Made by a program: the position numbers and the translations under genes. A stretch of 64,000 nucleotides of DNA from Desertibacillus haloalkaliphilus (lineage in GTDB: Bacteria > Bacillota > Bacilli > Bacillales > KJ1-10-99). The notes beneath the pieces are model-generated. The model was not told the DNA's origin. It did no database searches and saw only the letters and a list, made by a program, of their open reading frames with translations. The DNA lies in contig NZ_JAHPIV010000003.1 of the NCBI RefSeq assembly GCF_019039105.1, forward strand, positions 136,190-200,189. Reading direction: 5' to 3'. Every line of letters starts with the position of its first letter. The stretch's first letter is position 1. Positions 23,444-32,949 of this stretch are shown piece by piece.

Positions 23444-24544
23444 ATGATTCGTACTGAGGAAATGTTACTTAATGTCGGTCCACAACACCCGAGTACACAT
23501 GGAGTGTTTCGGTTAGTTGTAAAAATAGACGGTGAGATCATCAAGGAAGCAACACCTGTGATCGGGTATCTCCATCGCGGTACAGAGAAGCTAGCAGAAA
23601 ACTTGCAATACACGCAAATAATCCCTTACACAGACCGAATGGACTATTTATCGGCGATGACAAATAACTATGTAATCTGCCATGCAGTTGAAACGATGAT
23701 GGAGCTTGAGATCCCTGAACGCGCTGAATACTTACGTGTAATCGTAATGGAGCTAGGGAGAATTGCTAGTCACCTTGTATGGTTTGGTACATATTTACTA
23801 GACATCGGTGCGATGAGTCCATTTTTATATGCCTTCCGCGAACGTGAAATGATTATTAACCTACTAAATGAAATTTCAGGTGGTCGACTAACGTTTAACT
23901 ATATGCGTGTTGGTGGTGTGAAATGGGATGCACCTGATGGATGGATTGAAAAAGTACGTGATCTCCTTCCTTACTTACGAAAAGAGTTGGCAGGATATCA
24001 TGATCTTGTCACTGGTAATGAAATCTTTATGCAACGAGTGAAAGGGATTGGCAAATATACGAAAGAAGATGCCCTTAATTACTCGCTGAGTGGCGCGAAC
24101 TTGCGTTGTACCGGCGTTGATTGGGACTTGCGTAGAGATGAACCATATTCGATTTATGATCGCTTTGAGTTTGATGTGCCTGTTCGTGAAGATGGTGACG
24201 CATGGGCGAAGTACCACTGTCGTATGGAAGAGATTGAACAATCGATTCGTATCTTAGAACAAGCGGTTGAGCAATTCCCAAGTGAAGGAAAGATTATGGC
24301 AAAAACACCGCGAATTATTAAAGCACCAAAAGGAGAGACATTCGTTCGAATTGAATCCCCACGAGGTGAAATCGGCTGTTATATTGCAAGTGATGGGAAG
24401 AAGGAGCCATACCGTCTGAAATTTAGACGACCATCCTTTTATAACCTACAAATTTTACCGAAGCTTTTAGAAGGTGAGCCGATTGCGAACTTAATTACGA
24501 TTCTCGGTGGCATTGATATTGTTCTCGGGGAGGTAGATGGCTGA
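23444..24544 (+). CDS. nuoD: Complex I subunit NuoD
   Basis: NuoD forms the quinone-binding cavity with NuoB. The 366-residue protein starts with NVGPQHPSTHGVFRLV, which carries the quinone-contacting His, and contains IGYLHRGTEKLAEN, the RVGGVKWDAPDGW block and the C-terminal GGIDIVLGEVDG, all typical of the 49-kDa subunit. A GAGGAGG site precedes the ATG. It overlaps nuoH by one base (TGATG). Confidence 0.96.
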   Translation: MIRTEEMLLNVGPQHPSTHGVFRLVVKIDGEIIKEATPVIGYLHRGTEKLAENLQYTQIIPYTDRMDYLSAMTNNYVICHAVETMMELEIPERAEYLRVIVMELGRIASHLVWFGTYLLDIGAMSPFLYAFREREMIINLLNEISGGRLTFNYMRVGGVKWDAPDGWIEKVRDLLPYLRKELAGYHDLVTGNEIFMQRVKGIGKYTKEDALNYSLSGANLRCTGVDWDLRRDEPYSIYDRFEFDVPVREDGDAWAKYHCRMEEIEQSIRILEQAVEQFPSEGKIMAKTPRIIKAPKGETFVRIESPRGEIGCYIASDGKKEPYRLKFRRPSFYNLQILPKLLEGEPIANLITILGGIDIVLGEVDG

Positions 24545-25545
24545 TGATGAACGATCTCCTAACTTCAGCACCCAGTTGGCTAAACTTTGGGATTTATTTC
24601 ATGATTGCTGCAGCACTTCTCGGTGTCGTTTTAGGCTTTGTTACGTTCGGCGTCTTATCAGAGCGTAAAGTTCTCGGGTTTATGCAGCTTCGTGTCGGTC
24701 CAAACCGACTCGGTGGTCCATGGGGGCTTTTGCAGACGGTAGCCGACGTCTTGAAGCTATTGCTTAAAGAGGATGTTATCCCGAAGAAAGCAGATAAACC
24801 GTTGTTTATCTTGGCGCCAGTGATCGCCTTTGTTCCAGCCTTTGTGATTCTAGCGGTCATTCCATTTTCGGAAAATCTTTATTTTACGGATATGGGTGTA
24901 GGATTACTGTTTTACATCGCGATTTCTGGGATCACAACGATGGGCGTTGTTGCTGGGTCTTGGGCGTCCAATAACAAATATGCACTGATCGGTGGCATGC
25001 GTGCGGCAGCGCAAATGATTTCCTATGAGGTACCACTTGTGCTATCGGTTGTCGGTGTTGTCTTACTTACGGGAAGCCTGAACTTAATCACGATTGTTGA
25101 AGCGCAGACAGCTATTTGGTTTATCGTTCCGCAAATTCTCGGTTTTCTTGTGTTTTTAATTGCCTCGATTGCTGAACTGAACCGTGTACCATTTGACTTG
25201 CCAGAAGGGGAGTCTGAAATTGTTGCCGGGTATCATGTCGAATATTCTGGTTTCCGTTACGCCTTTTTCATGCTCGCTGAATATGTTTACATGTTCGCGA
25301 TGGCATCATTAACGACAGTATTATTCCTCGGTGGATGGCAACCGTTATTCGGGCTAGGTTTTATCCCAGGCATTGTCTGGTTTGCATTAAAGTTCTCGGT
25401 TGTTTTTTACTTTATGGTTTGGCTTCGTGGGACGATGCCGCGTTTGCCTGCTGATAAGCTAATGGGATTTGCCTGGAAGGTGCTACTACCAATTGCAATC
25501 ATCAACATTATCCTAACCGCGTTAGTGAAGGAGTTTATTTTATAA
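24544..25545 (+). CDS. nuoH: Complex I subunit NuoH
   Basis: This 333-residue subunit with about eight helices anchors the hydrophilic arm and shapes the quinone entry. Signatures are QLRVGPNRLGGPWGLLQT, AELNRVPFDLPEGESEIV and GYHVEYSGFRYAFFMLAEY. Start codons lie in tandem (ATGATG), overlapping nuoD. Confidence 0.97.
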   Translation: MMNDLLTSAPSWLNFGIYFMIAAALLGVVLGFVTFGVLSERKVLGFMQLRVGPNRLGGPWGLLQTVADVLKLLLKEDVIPKKADKPLFILAPVIAFVPAFVILAVIPFSENLYFTDMGVGLLFYIAISGITTMGVVAGSWASNNKYALIGGMRAAAQMISYEVPLVLSVVGVVLLTGSLNLITIVEAQTAIWFIVPQILGFLVFLIASIAELNRVPFDLPEGESEIVAGYHVEYSGFRYAFFMLAEYVYMFAMASLTTVLFLGGWQPLFGLGFIPGIVWFALKFSVVFYFMVWLRGTMPRLPADKLMGFAWKVLLPIAIINIILTALVKEFIL

Positions 25546-25579
25546 AAAGGCCATGAACTAGAAAAAGGGGTGAGAAATC

Positions 25580-26005
25580 ATGTTTGGTAAAGGTCTAGTA
25601 AAAGGGTTAAAGTACACGTTAAGTAATTTACGGAAACAAAATGTAACGACAAGATATCCTGACGAACCGTTGGAGATGCCGGACCGTTTCCGTGGAATTC
25701 AAAAATTTTACCCCGAAAAATGTATCGTTTGTAACCAGTGTGCGATGATCTGCCCGACGGACTGCATCCAGTTGACTGGGAAAAAGCATCCAGACCCGAA
25801 CAAAAAAGGGAAAATCATCGACACGTATGATATTAATTTTGAAATCTGTATCCTTTGTGACCTATGTACGGAAGTTTGTCCAACGGAAGCGATTGTCATG
25901 ACGAATAACTTTGAATTAGCAGAATACAGCCGTGATGAGCTTTTTAAAAACCTAGAATGGCTTGATGAAAATGACACAAGCGTGAGGGAGGAGAATAAGG
26001 CATGA
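25580..26005 (+). CDS. nuoI: Complex I subunit NuoI
   Basis: The 141-residue ferredoxin-like subunit holds clusters N6a and N6b. Both [4Fe-4S] motifs are intact: CIVCNQCAMICP and CILCDLCTEVCP. AAAGGGGTG precedes the ATG. In NuoEFG-less complexes NuoI is the likely site where electrons enter from a soluble donor. Its end overlaps nuoJ by four bases. Confidence 0.97.
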   Translation: MFGKGLVKGLKYTLSNLRKQNVTTRYPDEPLEMPDRFRGIQKFYPEKCIVCNQCAMICPTDCIQLTGKKHPDPNKKGKIIDTYDINFEICILCDLCTEVCPTEAIVMTNNFELAEYSRDELFKNLEWLDENDTSVREENKA

Positions 26006-26523
26006 ATGGAGAGTTTCTTGCATTCTTTGTATTCGCCCTCATCGCCATTAGTGGTGGCGTCTTAATGATTAACTTACGGAAGGTTGTTCACATCATTTTC
26101 GTATTGATGTTTACGTTTTTGAGTATTGCCGGCCTATACGTCTTGCTTTCAGCGGAGTTTATTGCTTTCGTGCAAGTGTTAATCTACTCGGGCGCAATTA
26201 CGATCATGATGTTATTTGGAATTATGCTGACAAAGCATGATGATAAAGCGATGATGAGTGTAGGATTTTGGCGCTCACTTGCAGCTCTTGTCGGCATTGT
26301 TGCCTTCTTTGTGATTATCTTTATCGGGATTAATGACTTATCACTTGGTGAGCAAGCAACGACATTGCATGAAAATAACGTCGAGCAAATTGGGATTGCG
26401 ATCTTTTCAAAATTTGTCATCCCATTTGAAACGGTTGGTGTCATCTTACTCGTCGTACTTGTTGGTGCGATTGCGTTAGCGAAGAAAGATGAGCCGGATG
26501 AGGAGGCGAGCAAATATGAGTAG
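26002..26523 (+). CDS. nuoJ: Complex I subunit NuoJ
   Basis: A 173-residue membrane subunit with five helices. The conserved helix 3 reads [22 protein letters not shown] split by family-typical residues, the pi-bulge segment used in coupling. It overlaps nuoI and nuoK, as expected in a tight operon. Confidence 0.94.
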   Translation: MNGEFLAFFVFALIAISGGVLMINLRKVVHIIFVLMFTFLSIAGLYVLLSAEFIAFVQVLIYSGAITIMMLFGIMLTKHDDKAMMSVGFWRSLAALVGIVAFFVIIFIGINDLSLGEQATTLHENNVEQIGIAIFSKFVIPFETVGVILLVVLVGAIALAKKDEPDEEASKYE

Positions 26524-26830
26524 TATCCCATTGTCGGTCTATCTCGTTATCGCGTTGCTACTCTTTTGTATCGGTATGTTCGGTGTCTTAACGAAACGAA
26601 ATGCCGTGATTGTACTGATTTCAGTTGAATTAATGTTAAATGCAGTCAATATTAACCTCGTAGCGTTTTCATTGCACGGGGTAAATCCGGGAATTACTGG
26701 TCAAGTTTTTGCTTTATTTATCATTGCAATTGCAGCCGCTGAGGCTGCCATTGGTCTAGCCATCCTGATCGCATTGTATCGTAACCGTAAAACAGTCAAC
26801 GTTGATCAGATGGACTTGATGAAGCGATAG
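26516..26830 (+). CDS. nuoK: Complex I subunit NuoK
   Basis: A 104-residue, three-helix subunit. It has the two conserved membrane glutamates of the E-channel, in [16 protein letters not shown] and [18 protein letters not shown] 26516 is chosen because GAGGAGGCG lies at 26500-26508 and the protein then has normal NuoK length; the frame is open further upstream inside nuoJ. Confidence 0.95.
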   Translation: MSSIPLSVYLVIALLLFCIGMFGVLTKRNAVIVLISVELMLNAVNINLVAFSLHGVNPGITGQVFALFIIAIAAAEAAIGLAILIALYRNRKTVNVDQMDLMKR

Positions 26831-26849
26831 AAAGGGGAGTGTGAAGATT

Positions 26850-28721
26850 ATGATGGAGAATGCATGGCTCATCCCGCTTTTACCGCTCCTATCCTTTGTC
26901 ATCCTCGTCCTCTTTGGTCGCAGGTTGAAGGAAAATGGCGCTTATATCGGAATGGCGTTATCGTTTGTTTCACTGTTATTAGCTATTTTCGTGTTAATGG
27001 AACGGTTGACGCAGCCAACATATTTAGTACAGTTTGACTGGTTAACGATTGGTGATCGCGTCCTGACGATGGGCTTTGAAGTTAACCAACTTAATGCGCT
27101 CATGCTCGTGATCGTGACGCTTGTTAGTTTTTTAGTACATATGTATTCAAAAGGCTATATGTCAGCAGCAGATACTGAGCGTGTACCAGTGTTTTACTCG
27201 TATTTAGGCTTATTTACTTTTTCAATGCTAGGATTAGTGCTTTCCCCGAACTTGTTACAGTTATATATCTTCTGGGAGCTCGTTGGGGTTTGTTCATTCT
27301 TACTCGTTGGTTTCTATTATTTCAAAAAAGAAGCACGAGCAGCAGCAAGAAAAGCCTTTATTGTTACACGGATCGGTGATGTCGGTCTGTTTATCGGGAT
27401 GATTTTATTGTTCTGGCAAGTCGGAAGCTTTGAGTTTCAAGCGATCTTTGAAGCCGTCGAAGCAAATGCATTAACAGAAGGTATGATTACCTTAACGGCC
27501 ATACTCATTTTCGTCGGGGCAATCGGGAAGTCAGGTCAGTTCCCACTACATACATGGTTACCTGACGCGATGGAAGGTCCAACACCTGTTTCAGCGTTAA
27601 TTCACGCGGCGACGATGGTTGCAGCCGGTGTCTACCTCGTTGCGACGATGTTCCCGTTATTTATCGCTTCACAAGCAGCAATGACAACAGTTGCAGTTAT
27701 TGGTGGGGTGACGGCGATTTTTGCGGCAACGATTGCGTTAACGCAAAATGATATTAAACGAGTGCTCGCTTATTCAACCGTCAGTCAACTCGGCTACATG
27801 ATGCTTGCGCTCGGTTCAGCAGGTTATGTGGCAGCGACGTTCCACTTAATGACACATGCGTTTTTCAAGGCGTTGTTGTTCCTCGCTGCAGGTAGTGTCA
27901 TCCATGCGGTTCATACGCAAAACATTAAGGAAATGGGTGGCCTTTGGAAAAAGATGAAAGTGACTGGACCTGTGTTTTTAATTGGCTGTTTAGCGATTGC
28001 AGGGTTCCCACTTTTCTCAGGGTTCTTTAGTAAGGAAGAAATTTTACTAACGGCGTTTGCTGATGGTCGTTACATCATTTTTGCATTGGCGTTAGTGACA
28101 GCACTATTAACAGCGATTTATATGTTCCGCTTATTCTTTATGGTGTTTGCTGGAAAGGCTCGTACGGAGCAAAAAGGTGTTCATGAATCACCTGGCATCA
28201 TGACGATTCCAATGATCGTTCTAGCGGTGCTTGCGGTTATCTCTGGTTTCGTTCACACGCATTGGTTCGGAACGTTCTTAGGGGATTGGCTCGCGGATAG
28301 TCCGTGGAACCTTGGTCATACGTATGTCAGTGACCCAGGTTGGATTATGCCTGTGGCTGTGATCGTTTCACTCGCAGGTATCTATGTCGCATGGCTCATC
28401 TACGGAAAAGGTGGAACAGGAGAGTCAATGGCAACTTCGTTTAACGGTGTCTATACATTGCTGTTCAACAAGTATTACATCGACGAAGCGTATGATCGTA
28501 CGTTTGTGCGAGGGACGTTTGTATTAAGTTACTTGTTCTATTATATTGAAAAATATTTAATTGAAGGTCTTGTTCAAGGAACGGTTAACGTCACGAATGG
28601 ACTTGGTCGAATCGGTGCACGGATGCAAAATGGTCAACTACAAACGTATGCAACAGTCGCCTTCGTTGGTCTTGTTGCAATCATCGTTGTCTTGACGGTT
28701 ACAGGGGGGTATTTCGGATGA
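26850..28721 (+). CDS. nuoL: Complex I subunit NuoL
   Basis: The distal Mrp-antiporter-like proton pump, 623 residues with about 16 helices. It shows the antiporter-fold signatures FWELVGVCSFLLVGFYY with the conserved Glu, LPDAMEGPTPVSALIHAATM and QNDIKRVLAYSTVSQLGYM with the key lysines and Ser. The C-terminal lateral-helix region is present. ATG 26850 is preferred over GTG 26841 because AAAGGGGAG sits at 26831-26839. Its stop overlaps the nuoM start. Confidence 0.96.
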   Translation: MMENAWLIPLLPLLSFVILVLFGRRLKENGAYIGMALSFVSLLLAIFVLMERLTQPTYLVQFDWLTIGDRVLTMGFEVNQLNALMLVIVTLVSFLVHMYSKGYMSAADTERVPVFYSYLGLFTFSMLGLVLSPNLLQLYIFWELVGVCSFLLVGFYYFKKEARAAARKAFIVTRIGDVGLFIGMILLFWQVGSFEFQAIFEAVEANALTEGMITLTAILIFVGAIGKSGQFPLHTWLPDAMEGPTPVSALIHAATMVAAGVYLVATMFPLFIASQAAMTTVAVIGGVTAIFAATIALTQNDIKRVLAYSTVSQLGYMMLALGSAGYVAATFHLMTHAFFKALLFLAAGSVIHAVHTQNIKEMGGLWKKMKVTGPVFLIGCLAIAGFPLFSGFFSKEEILLTAFADGRYIIFALALVTALLTAIYMFRLFFMVFAGKARTEQKGVHESPGIMTIPMIVLAVLAVISGFVHTHWFGTFLGDWLADSPWNLGHTYVSDPGWIMPVAVIVSLAGIYVAWLIYGKGGTGESMATSFNGVYTLLFNKYYIDEAYDRTFVRGTFVLSYLFYYIEKYLIEGLVQGTVNVTNGLGRIGARMQNGQLQTYATVAFVGLVAIIVVLTVTGGYFG

Positions 28722-30226
28722 CAGAATCATACTTACTATCACTACTCATCTTCTCCCCGCTTCTCGGGATTTTGATTCTTTTATTCATACCGAAGAATCA
28801 AGAAAAAATGATTAAACTGATCGGCTTTTTAGCAACGGTCTTACCACTTGCGCTCGCATTCATGGCGTACAGTGCTTTTGATAAAACAGCGAGTGGCTAT
28901 CAATTTGTTGAGTCAAAGGAATGGATTAATTTTAGTAATGGTACGATGCAAGCGTTTGGCATCGACATGGCGATCAACTATGAGCTTGGCCTCAATGGGC
29001 TTGGCATGGTCTTGATTTTACTAACAGCTGTTGTGGCAAGTTTAGCAGCGATTGCTTCGATCCACATTAAACGTGAGTGGAAAGGCTACTTCATGCTGTT
29101 CTTGCTGCTTGAAATTGGGATGCTCGGTGTATTCGCCGCGCAAAACTTGTTCCTATTTTTCTTATTCTTTGAGATTACATTAATTCCGATGTACTTCTTG
29201 ATCGGAAAATGGGGCTATATCGATCGTGAGAAAGCAGCGAATAGCTTTTTAATCTATAACGGTCTCGGTTCAGCGGTGATGCTGATAGCGTTTGTCGCAC
29301 TATTCGTTCGCACAGGGACAATGAACATTGAAGAAATAACAATGATGATGCAAGCGCTTGGACCAGAGGCGAACAACTTTAAATGGGGCGTTCTCGTTGC
29401 CTTATTAATTGCCTTTGGTGTGAAGCTGCCAATCTTCCCATTACATAGTTGGATGCTGCGCGTTCACGTTCAAGCACCACCAGCGATTGTAATGATTCAC
29501 TCAGGGATTTTACTTAAAATTGGTGCTTACGGGTTAATTCGCTTCGGGCTAGGCTTTTTCCCAGAGCAAATCACACAGATTGCGATGCTCATTGCCATAT
29601 TAGGGGTTATTAACCTCCTTTACGGTGCTTATCTAGCGTTGATTCAAACGGATTTAAAAATGGTTATGGCCTACTCAAGTATTTCTCATATGGGGATTGT
29701 CTTGATCGGGATTGCTGCTCTTAATGAAGCAGGGATTCAAGGGGCTGTCTTCCAAGTTGTTTCACACGGGTTGATTTCTGCGTTATTGTTCTTCTTAATT
29801 GGTGTTTATTATGAACGAACAAAAACATCAGAGATTCCGAAACTTGGCGGTCTCGCGCGCTCGATGCCAATCGCTTCTGGATTTTTACTTGTCGGTGCCC
29901 TAGCATCATTAGGGTTGCCAGGAATGAGTGGATTTATAAGTGAATTTCTAGCATTCCTTGGTTTATTTAGAGAGATGCCAATTGTTGCGGCTGTCGGGGC
30001 ATTAGGGATCATTTTAACAGCGATCTATTTATTAAAAGCCGTGCTCAATGTGACGTATGGACCAACACCGGACAAATGGCATAAGTTAGAGGACATTCGA
30101 CCACTTGAACTCGTTCCAGTACTCGTTCTTGTTGGGTTTATCGTTTTAATCGGGGTATATCCGAGCATTTTAGCTGAACCATTGCAAGTGACACTGCAAC
30201 TGATTTTGCAAGGGATAGGGGGGTAA
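28718..30226 (+). CDS. nuoM: Complex I subunit NuoM
   Basis: A second antiporter-like pump subunit, 502 residues and about 14 helices. FFEITLIPMYFLIGKWG carries the conserved Glu, and KLPIFPLHSWMLRVHVQAP and QTDLKMVMAYSSISHMG carry the conserved Lys and His. The adapted HSWM and HVQAP wording is typical of NuoM. It overlaps nuoL by four bases. Confidence 0.96.
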   Translation: MTESYLLSLLIFSPLLGILILLFIPKNQEKMIKLIGFLATVLPLALAFMAYSAFDKTASGYQFVESKEWINFSNGTMQAFGIDMAINYELGLNGLGMVLILLTAVVASLAAIASIHIKREWKGYFMLFLLLEIGMLGVFAAQNLFLFFLFFEITLIPMYFLIGKWGYIDREKAANSFLIYNGLGSAVMLIAFVALFVRTGTMNIEEITMMMQALGPEANNFKWGVLVALLIAFGVKLPIFPLHSWMLRVHVQAPPAIVMIHSGILLKIGAYGLIRFGLGFFPEQITQIAMLIAILGVINLLYGAYLALIQTDLKMVMAYSSISHMGIVLIGIAALNEAGIQGAVFQVVSHGLISALLFFLIGVYYERTKTSEIPKLGGLARSMPIASGFLLVGALASLGLPGMSGFISEFLAFLGLFREMPIVAAVGALGIILTAIYLLKAVLNVTYGPTPDKWHKLEDIRPLELVPVLVLVGFIVLIGVYPSILAEPLQVTLQLILQGIGG

Positions 30227-30232
30227 ACACAG

Positions 30233-31732
30233 ATGGATTTAGAAACGTTACTAAGTTACCCATGGTCGATCATGGCACCGGAATTTACGATACTGATTGT
30301 GGCCACTCTCTTATCACTGTTTGATTTATTTATGAAAGATAAAGCGGATCGAAAGTATCTTGCATGGTTTGCCATTGCTGGGGTGATCGTCGCGTTGGTG
30401 TTCACGTGGCGCCAGCTCGGCTCACCGGTGCAAATGATCTTATATGACACATACCGACTCGATTCATTTGCAATTGCCTTTAAGTTGATTTTACTCGTTG
30501 GTACGCTATTCGTATTATTGATGGCGATTGATTACGACAAAAAAGGAATCACATACCGCGGCGAGTTTTTCTACTTATTATTAACGGCATTGCTAGGTGG
30601 TATGATTATGACTTCAAGTGCTGATATGATTACATTGTTTGTCGGGCTTGAGTTATTATCACTTTCTTCTTATATTATGGCGGGGCTGCGTAAGAACAAC
30701 CTGCAATCAAATGAAGCTGCCTTCAAATATGTGATCAACGGTGGAGTAGCATCAGCGATTACACTATTTGGGATGAGTTATGTGTACGGGTTAACCGGCC
30801 ATACAAACTTGTTTGAAATTAGTGCAGTAATGCAAGATCCAGTGATCATGCAAAATAGCTTTTTAATTTTATTCTCGTTTTTCTTAATCTTTGTTGGGCT
30901 TGCCTTTAAAATTGCCAGTGCCCCGTTCCATATGTGGTCGCCGGACGTCTACCAAGGCTCTCCAACACCAGTAACTGCGTTTTTAAGTGTCGTTTCAAAA
31001 ACAGCTGGCTTTGCGTTAATTTTACGTTTCCTATTAGTGGTGTTTATCGCCGCACCAGGGACGTCACCTGAGGAGCCACTGTTAGTAAATACACAAATTT
31101 ATATTGCTGTTCTTGCTGGATTAACGATGATTATCGGTAACGTGGTGGCACTACGCCAAGACAATATTAAACGCTTGTTTGCGTATTCAAGTGTGGCACA
31201 AGCGGGTTACATTCTCGTACCATTTGTGACGTTATCAGTGATGATGTTTGAAAATACGTGGTTCTACTTGCTTGCGTATTTATTTATGAACCTCGGTGCG
31301 TTTGCTGTGATTCAATTAGTGATGACGCAAACGGGTTCTGAAAAGATCAGTGCGTTTGCGGGTCTTTACAAACGTTCACCAGGTCTTGCTGTGATCATGG
31401 CGGTCTACTTAATTTCACTTGCGGGGATTCCAATCTCTGCCGGGTTTGTCGGGAAGTTCTACATTTTCCTAGGTGCGTTAAGCACGGAGCATTATGTATT
31501 AGCTTCTGTGATGATCGCAACATCGGTGATTTCGTATTTCTACTATTTCAAAATCATGGGGCAAATGTTCTTCCGACCAGCTGAGAGTACTGAACCCATC
31601 CGCGTTCCTGTCAATATCCTAGTCGTTTTAGTGGTTGCTGCGATTGGAACGGTGGGATTAGGGCTATTCCCAAGCGTTGCGATTGATTTCTTTAACGAGT
31701 ACTTTGAATTTGCACAAATCTTTCAGCGCTAA
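30233..31732 (+). CDS. nuoN: Complex I subunit NuoN
   Basis: The third antiporter-like pump subunit, 499 residues. It shows LFVGLELLSLSSYIMAGLRK, FKIASAPFHMWSPDVYQGSPTP split by typical residues, and RQDNIKRLFAYSSVAQAGY. It closes the operon and is followed by a terminator. No nuoE, nuoF or nuoG gene occurs anywhere in the window. Confidence 0.96.
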   Translation: MDLETLLSYPWSIMAPEFTILIVATLLSLFDLFMKDKADRKYLAWFAIAGVIVALVFTWRQLGSPVQMILYDTYRLDSFAIAFKLILLVGTLFVLLMAIDYDKKGITYRGEFFYLLLTALLGGMIMTSSADMITLFVGLELLSLSSYIMAGLRKNNLQSNEAAFKYVINGGVASAITLFGMSYVYGLTGHTNLFEISAVMQDPVIMQNSFLILFSFFLIFVGLAFKIASAPFHMWSPDVYQGSPTPVTAFLSVVSKTAGFALILRFLLVVFIAAPGTSPEEPLLVNTQIYIAVLAGLTMIIGNVVALRQDNIKRLFAYSSVAQAGYILVPFVTLSVMMFENTWFYLLAYLFMNLGAFAVIQLVMTQTGSEKISAFAGLYKRSPGLAVIMAVYLISLAGIPISAGFVGKFYIFLGALSTEHYVLASVMIATSVISYFYYFKIMGQMFFRPAESTEPIRVPVNILVVLVVAAIGTVGLGLFPSVAIDFFNEYFEFAQIFQR

Positions 31733-31774
31733 TTGTTAGAAGGAAATTTCAGGAGTAAATCGTCTGAAAATAGG

Positions 31775-31804
31775 GAAGGGTGTTCCGTGCACCCTTCTTT
31801 TTTT
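31775..31804 (+). terminator. Terminator of the nuo operon
   Basis: GAAGGGTG (31775-31782) pairs with CACCCTTC (31790-31797), followed by a run of Ts to 31804. Confidence 0.88.
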
Positions 31805-31817
31805 GATGCTAATGTGA

Positions 31818-31851
31818 GGTGCCTGGCACCCATTTTTGGGTGCCAGGCACC
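31818..31851. repeat. GGTGCC palindrome pair 1
   Basis: GGTGCCTGGCACC (31818-31830) and GGTGCCAGGCACC (31839-31851) face each other across CATTTTTG and form a larger hairpin. Four bases further on, repeat copy D begins. Confidence 0.85.
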
Positions 31852-31854
31852 ATT

Positions 31855-32041
31855 GTTGAGTCGCTTGACCCTAACGTGGAAGCAATAGCTGGTGCTTGTG
31901 CAAGCCAAGACCAGGCTTACCCGCACTCATCTATTGTTCCCCTACGTCGACTACCGTCTCCGCAAACAGCTACGCGGTTTTGGGTCTCGCTATTGGAGGT
32001 TTATTCTTTCTTTTTTAGGTTGGTTATGAATATTGGTTAGC
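31855..32041 (-). repeat. Structured repeat family S, copy D (inverted, diverged)
   Basis: Read on the minus strand, this stretch follows the plan of copies A-C: CTAAAAAAGAAA, AGCGAGACCC, GTTTGCGGAGACGG, TAGTCGACGTAGGGGAACAAT, a hairpin, then ATTGCTTCCACG, GGGTC and AGCGACTCAAC. In the hairpin GTAAGCC pairs with GGCTTGC, whereas copies A-C use GTTGAAAGC with GCTTTCAA, so the pairing is kept with different bases. It points towards copy C, about 64 bases away. Confidence 0.65.
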
Positions 32042-32104
32042 TAAATGCTTAACTTTCTTGCATAGGATAATATAAAGAGTGGGCACATGCCGAATAAGTA
32101 AATC

Positions 32105-32289
32105 TACCCGTCGTTCGTGGTCACTTAAAAAAGAGAGGTTAATCTTGATATAGTGAGACCCCATACGGTGATAACCGTGTGCGGCGACATAGTCGACGTA
32201 GTGGGTGCAATAGAAGTTCGTTGAAAGCTTGTTTTTTGCTTTCAAAAGAACTGATCATTGTAACCACGACAAGGGTCGAGCGGCTCAAC
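32105..32289 (+). repeat. Structured repeat family S, copy C
   Basis: Copy C keeps CATACGGT/ACCGTGTG where A has CAAACGGT/ACCGTTTG, with both sides of one pair changed, GGCGAC/GTCGAC, AGTTC/GAACT and TTGAAAGC/GCTTTCAA. The 5' CGTGGT can pair with the 3' ACCACG, replacing the CCCC/GGGG closing stem of copies A and B. It ends in GAGCGGCTCAAC. Eight bases later comes a GGTGCC palindrome at 32297. The remaining bases to ywzB (32310-32587) hold no gene that I can support. Confidence 0.75.
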
Positions 32290-32296
32290 TCACCAG

Positions 32297-32309
32297 GGTG
32301 CCAGGCACC
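32297..32309. repeat. GGTGCC palindrome, single copy
   Basis: One GGTGCCAGGCACC core, followed by decayed copies (TAGGCACCTAGGTC). It closes the outer side of repeat copy C as pair 1 does for copy D. Confidence 0.75.
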
Positions 32310-32587
32310 TAGGTCTAGGCACCTAGGTCTTAGGTCATAGAGCGTGCGCATATAAAATAGGCTATGCACTTAAATGTTTGTGGTTTGTGAAAAGGTACAC
32401 AAAACTTTGTCAGAATAAAGGATATTTCCTTGGAAATGTAGATATTTATATAAAAATAAGGTATTATTTTATTTGGATTGTTTTAAGGGAGAATGGGAAA
32501 AATGCCCCTTTTCACCCGCAAACATTTCCTTGTATAGTTAATAAGGCAAAATAAGAAAGAGTGCTTTAAAAATGAAGGAGTTTTAAC

Positions 32588-32821
32588 ATGGTCGAAAGCT
32601 TTGGACAACAGGCGCTAGTACATATTTTTGTGAACTTAGTGTTCCTAGTCATTACATGGTGGGCGTTGACATCGTTTAAATTTGATTTGTTTGTCAAAGA
32701 CCCCGATGGACCCAAAGCAAAAGCGTTAGTGATTTTACTAACGATTGCAATTGCACACCTTGTAAGCAGCTTCTTTCTTGATTATCTTAACTGGTCAACG
32801 ATGCTTCGTTATTTATTCTAG
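32588..32821 (+). CDS. ywzB: DUF1146 family membrane protein YwzB
   Basis: A 77-residue protein with two membrane helices (about 10-30 and 45-65) and a short basic loop KDPDGPKAKA. The family has no assigned role. It always lies just upstream of ywmB and murAA in Bacillus, as here. AAGGAG sits seven bases before the ATG. It forms a group with ywmB after 128 bases. Confidence 0.85.
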   Translation: MVESFGQQALVHIFVNLVFLVITWWALTSFKFDLFVKDPDGPKAKALVILLTIAIAHLVSSFFLDYLNWSTMLRYLF

Positions 32822-32949
32822 GAAAAAATGAACATAAGGCGTGGTTAGAAGAGAACATTGTCGATTGCTGACTACAACTTCCATGTATGCATACCCTCTC
32901 TCTGGAAAAAATGTTACTAAGATTTAAAGCACGGAGAGGGGAATTGGAA

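Noticed and set aside
31855-32289. Integron attC sites
   Set aside because: The S-family copies are folded hairpins of similar size but lack the paired GTTRRRY/RYYYAAC core sites, and there is no integrase or cassette array.
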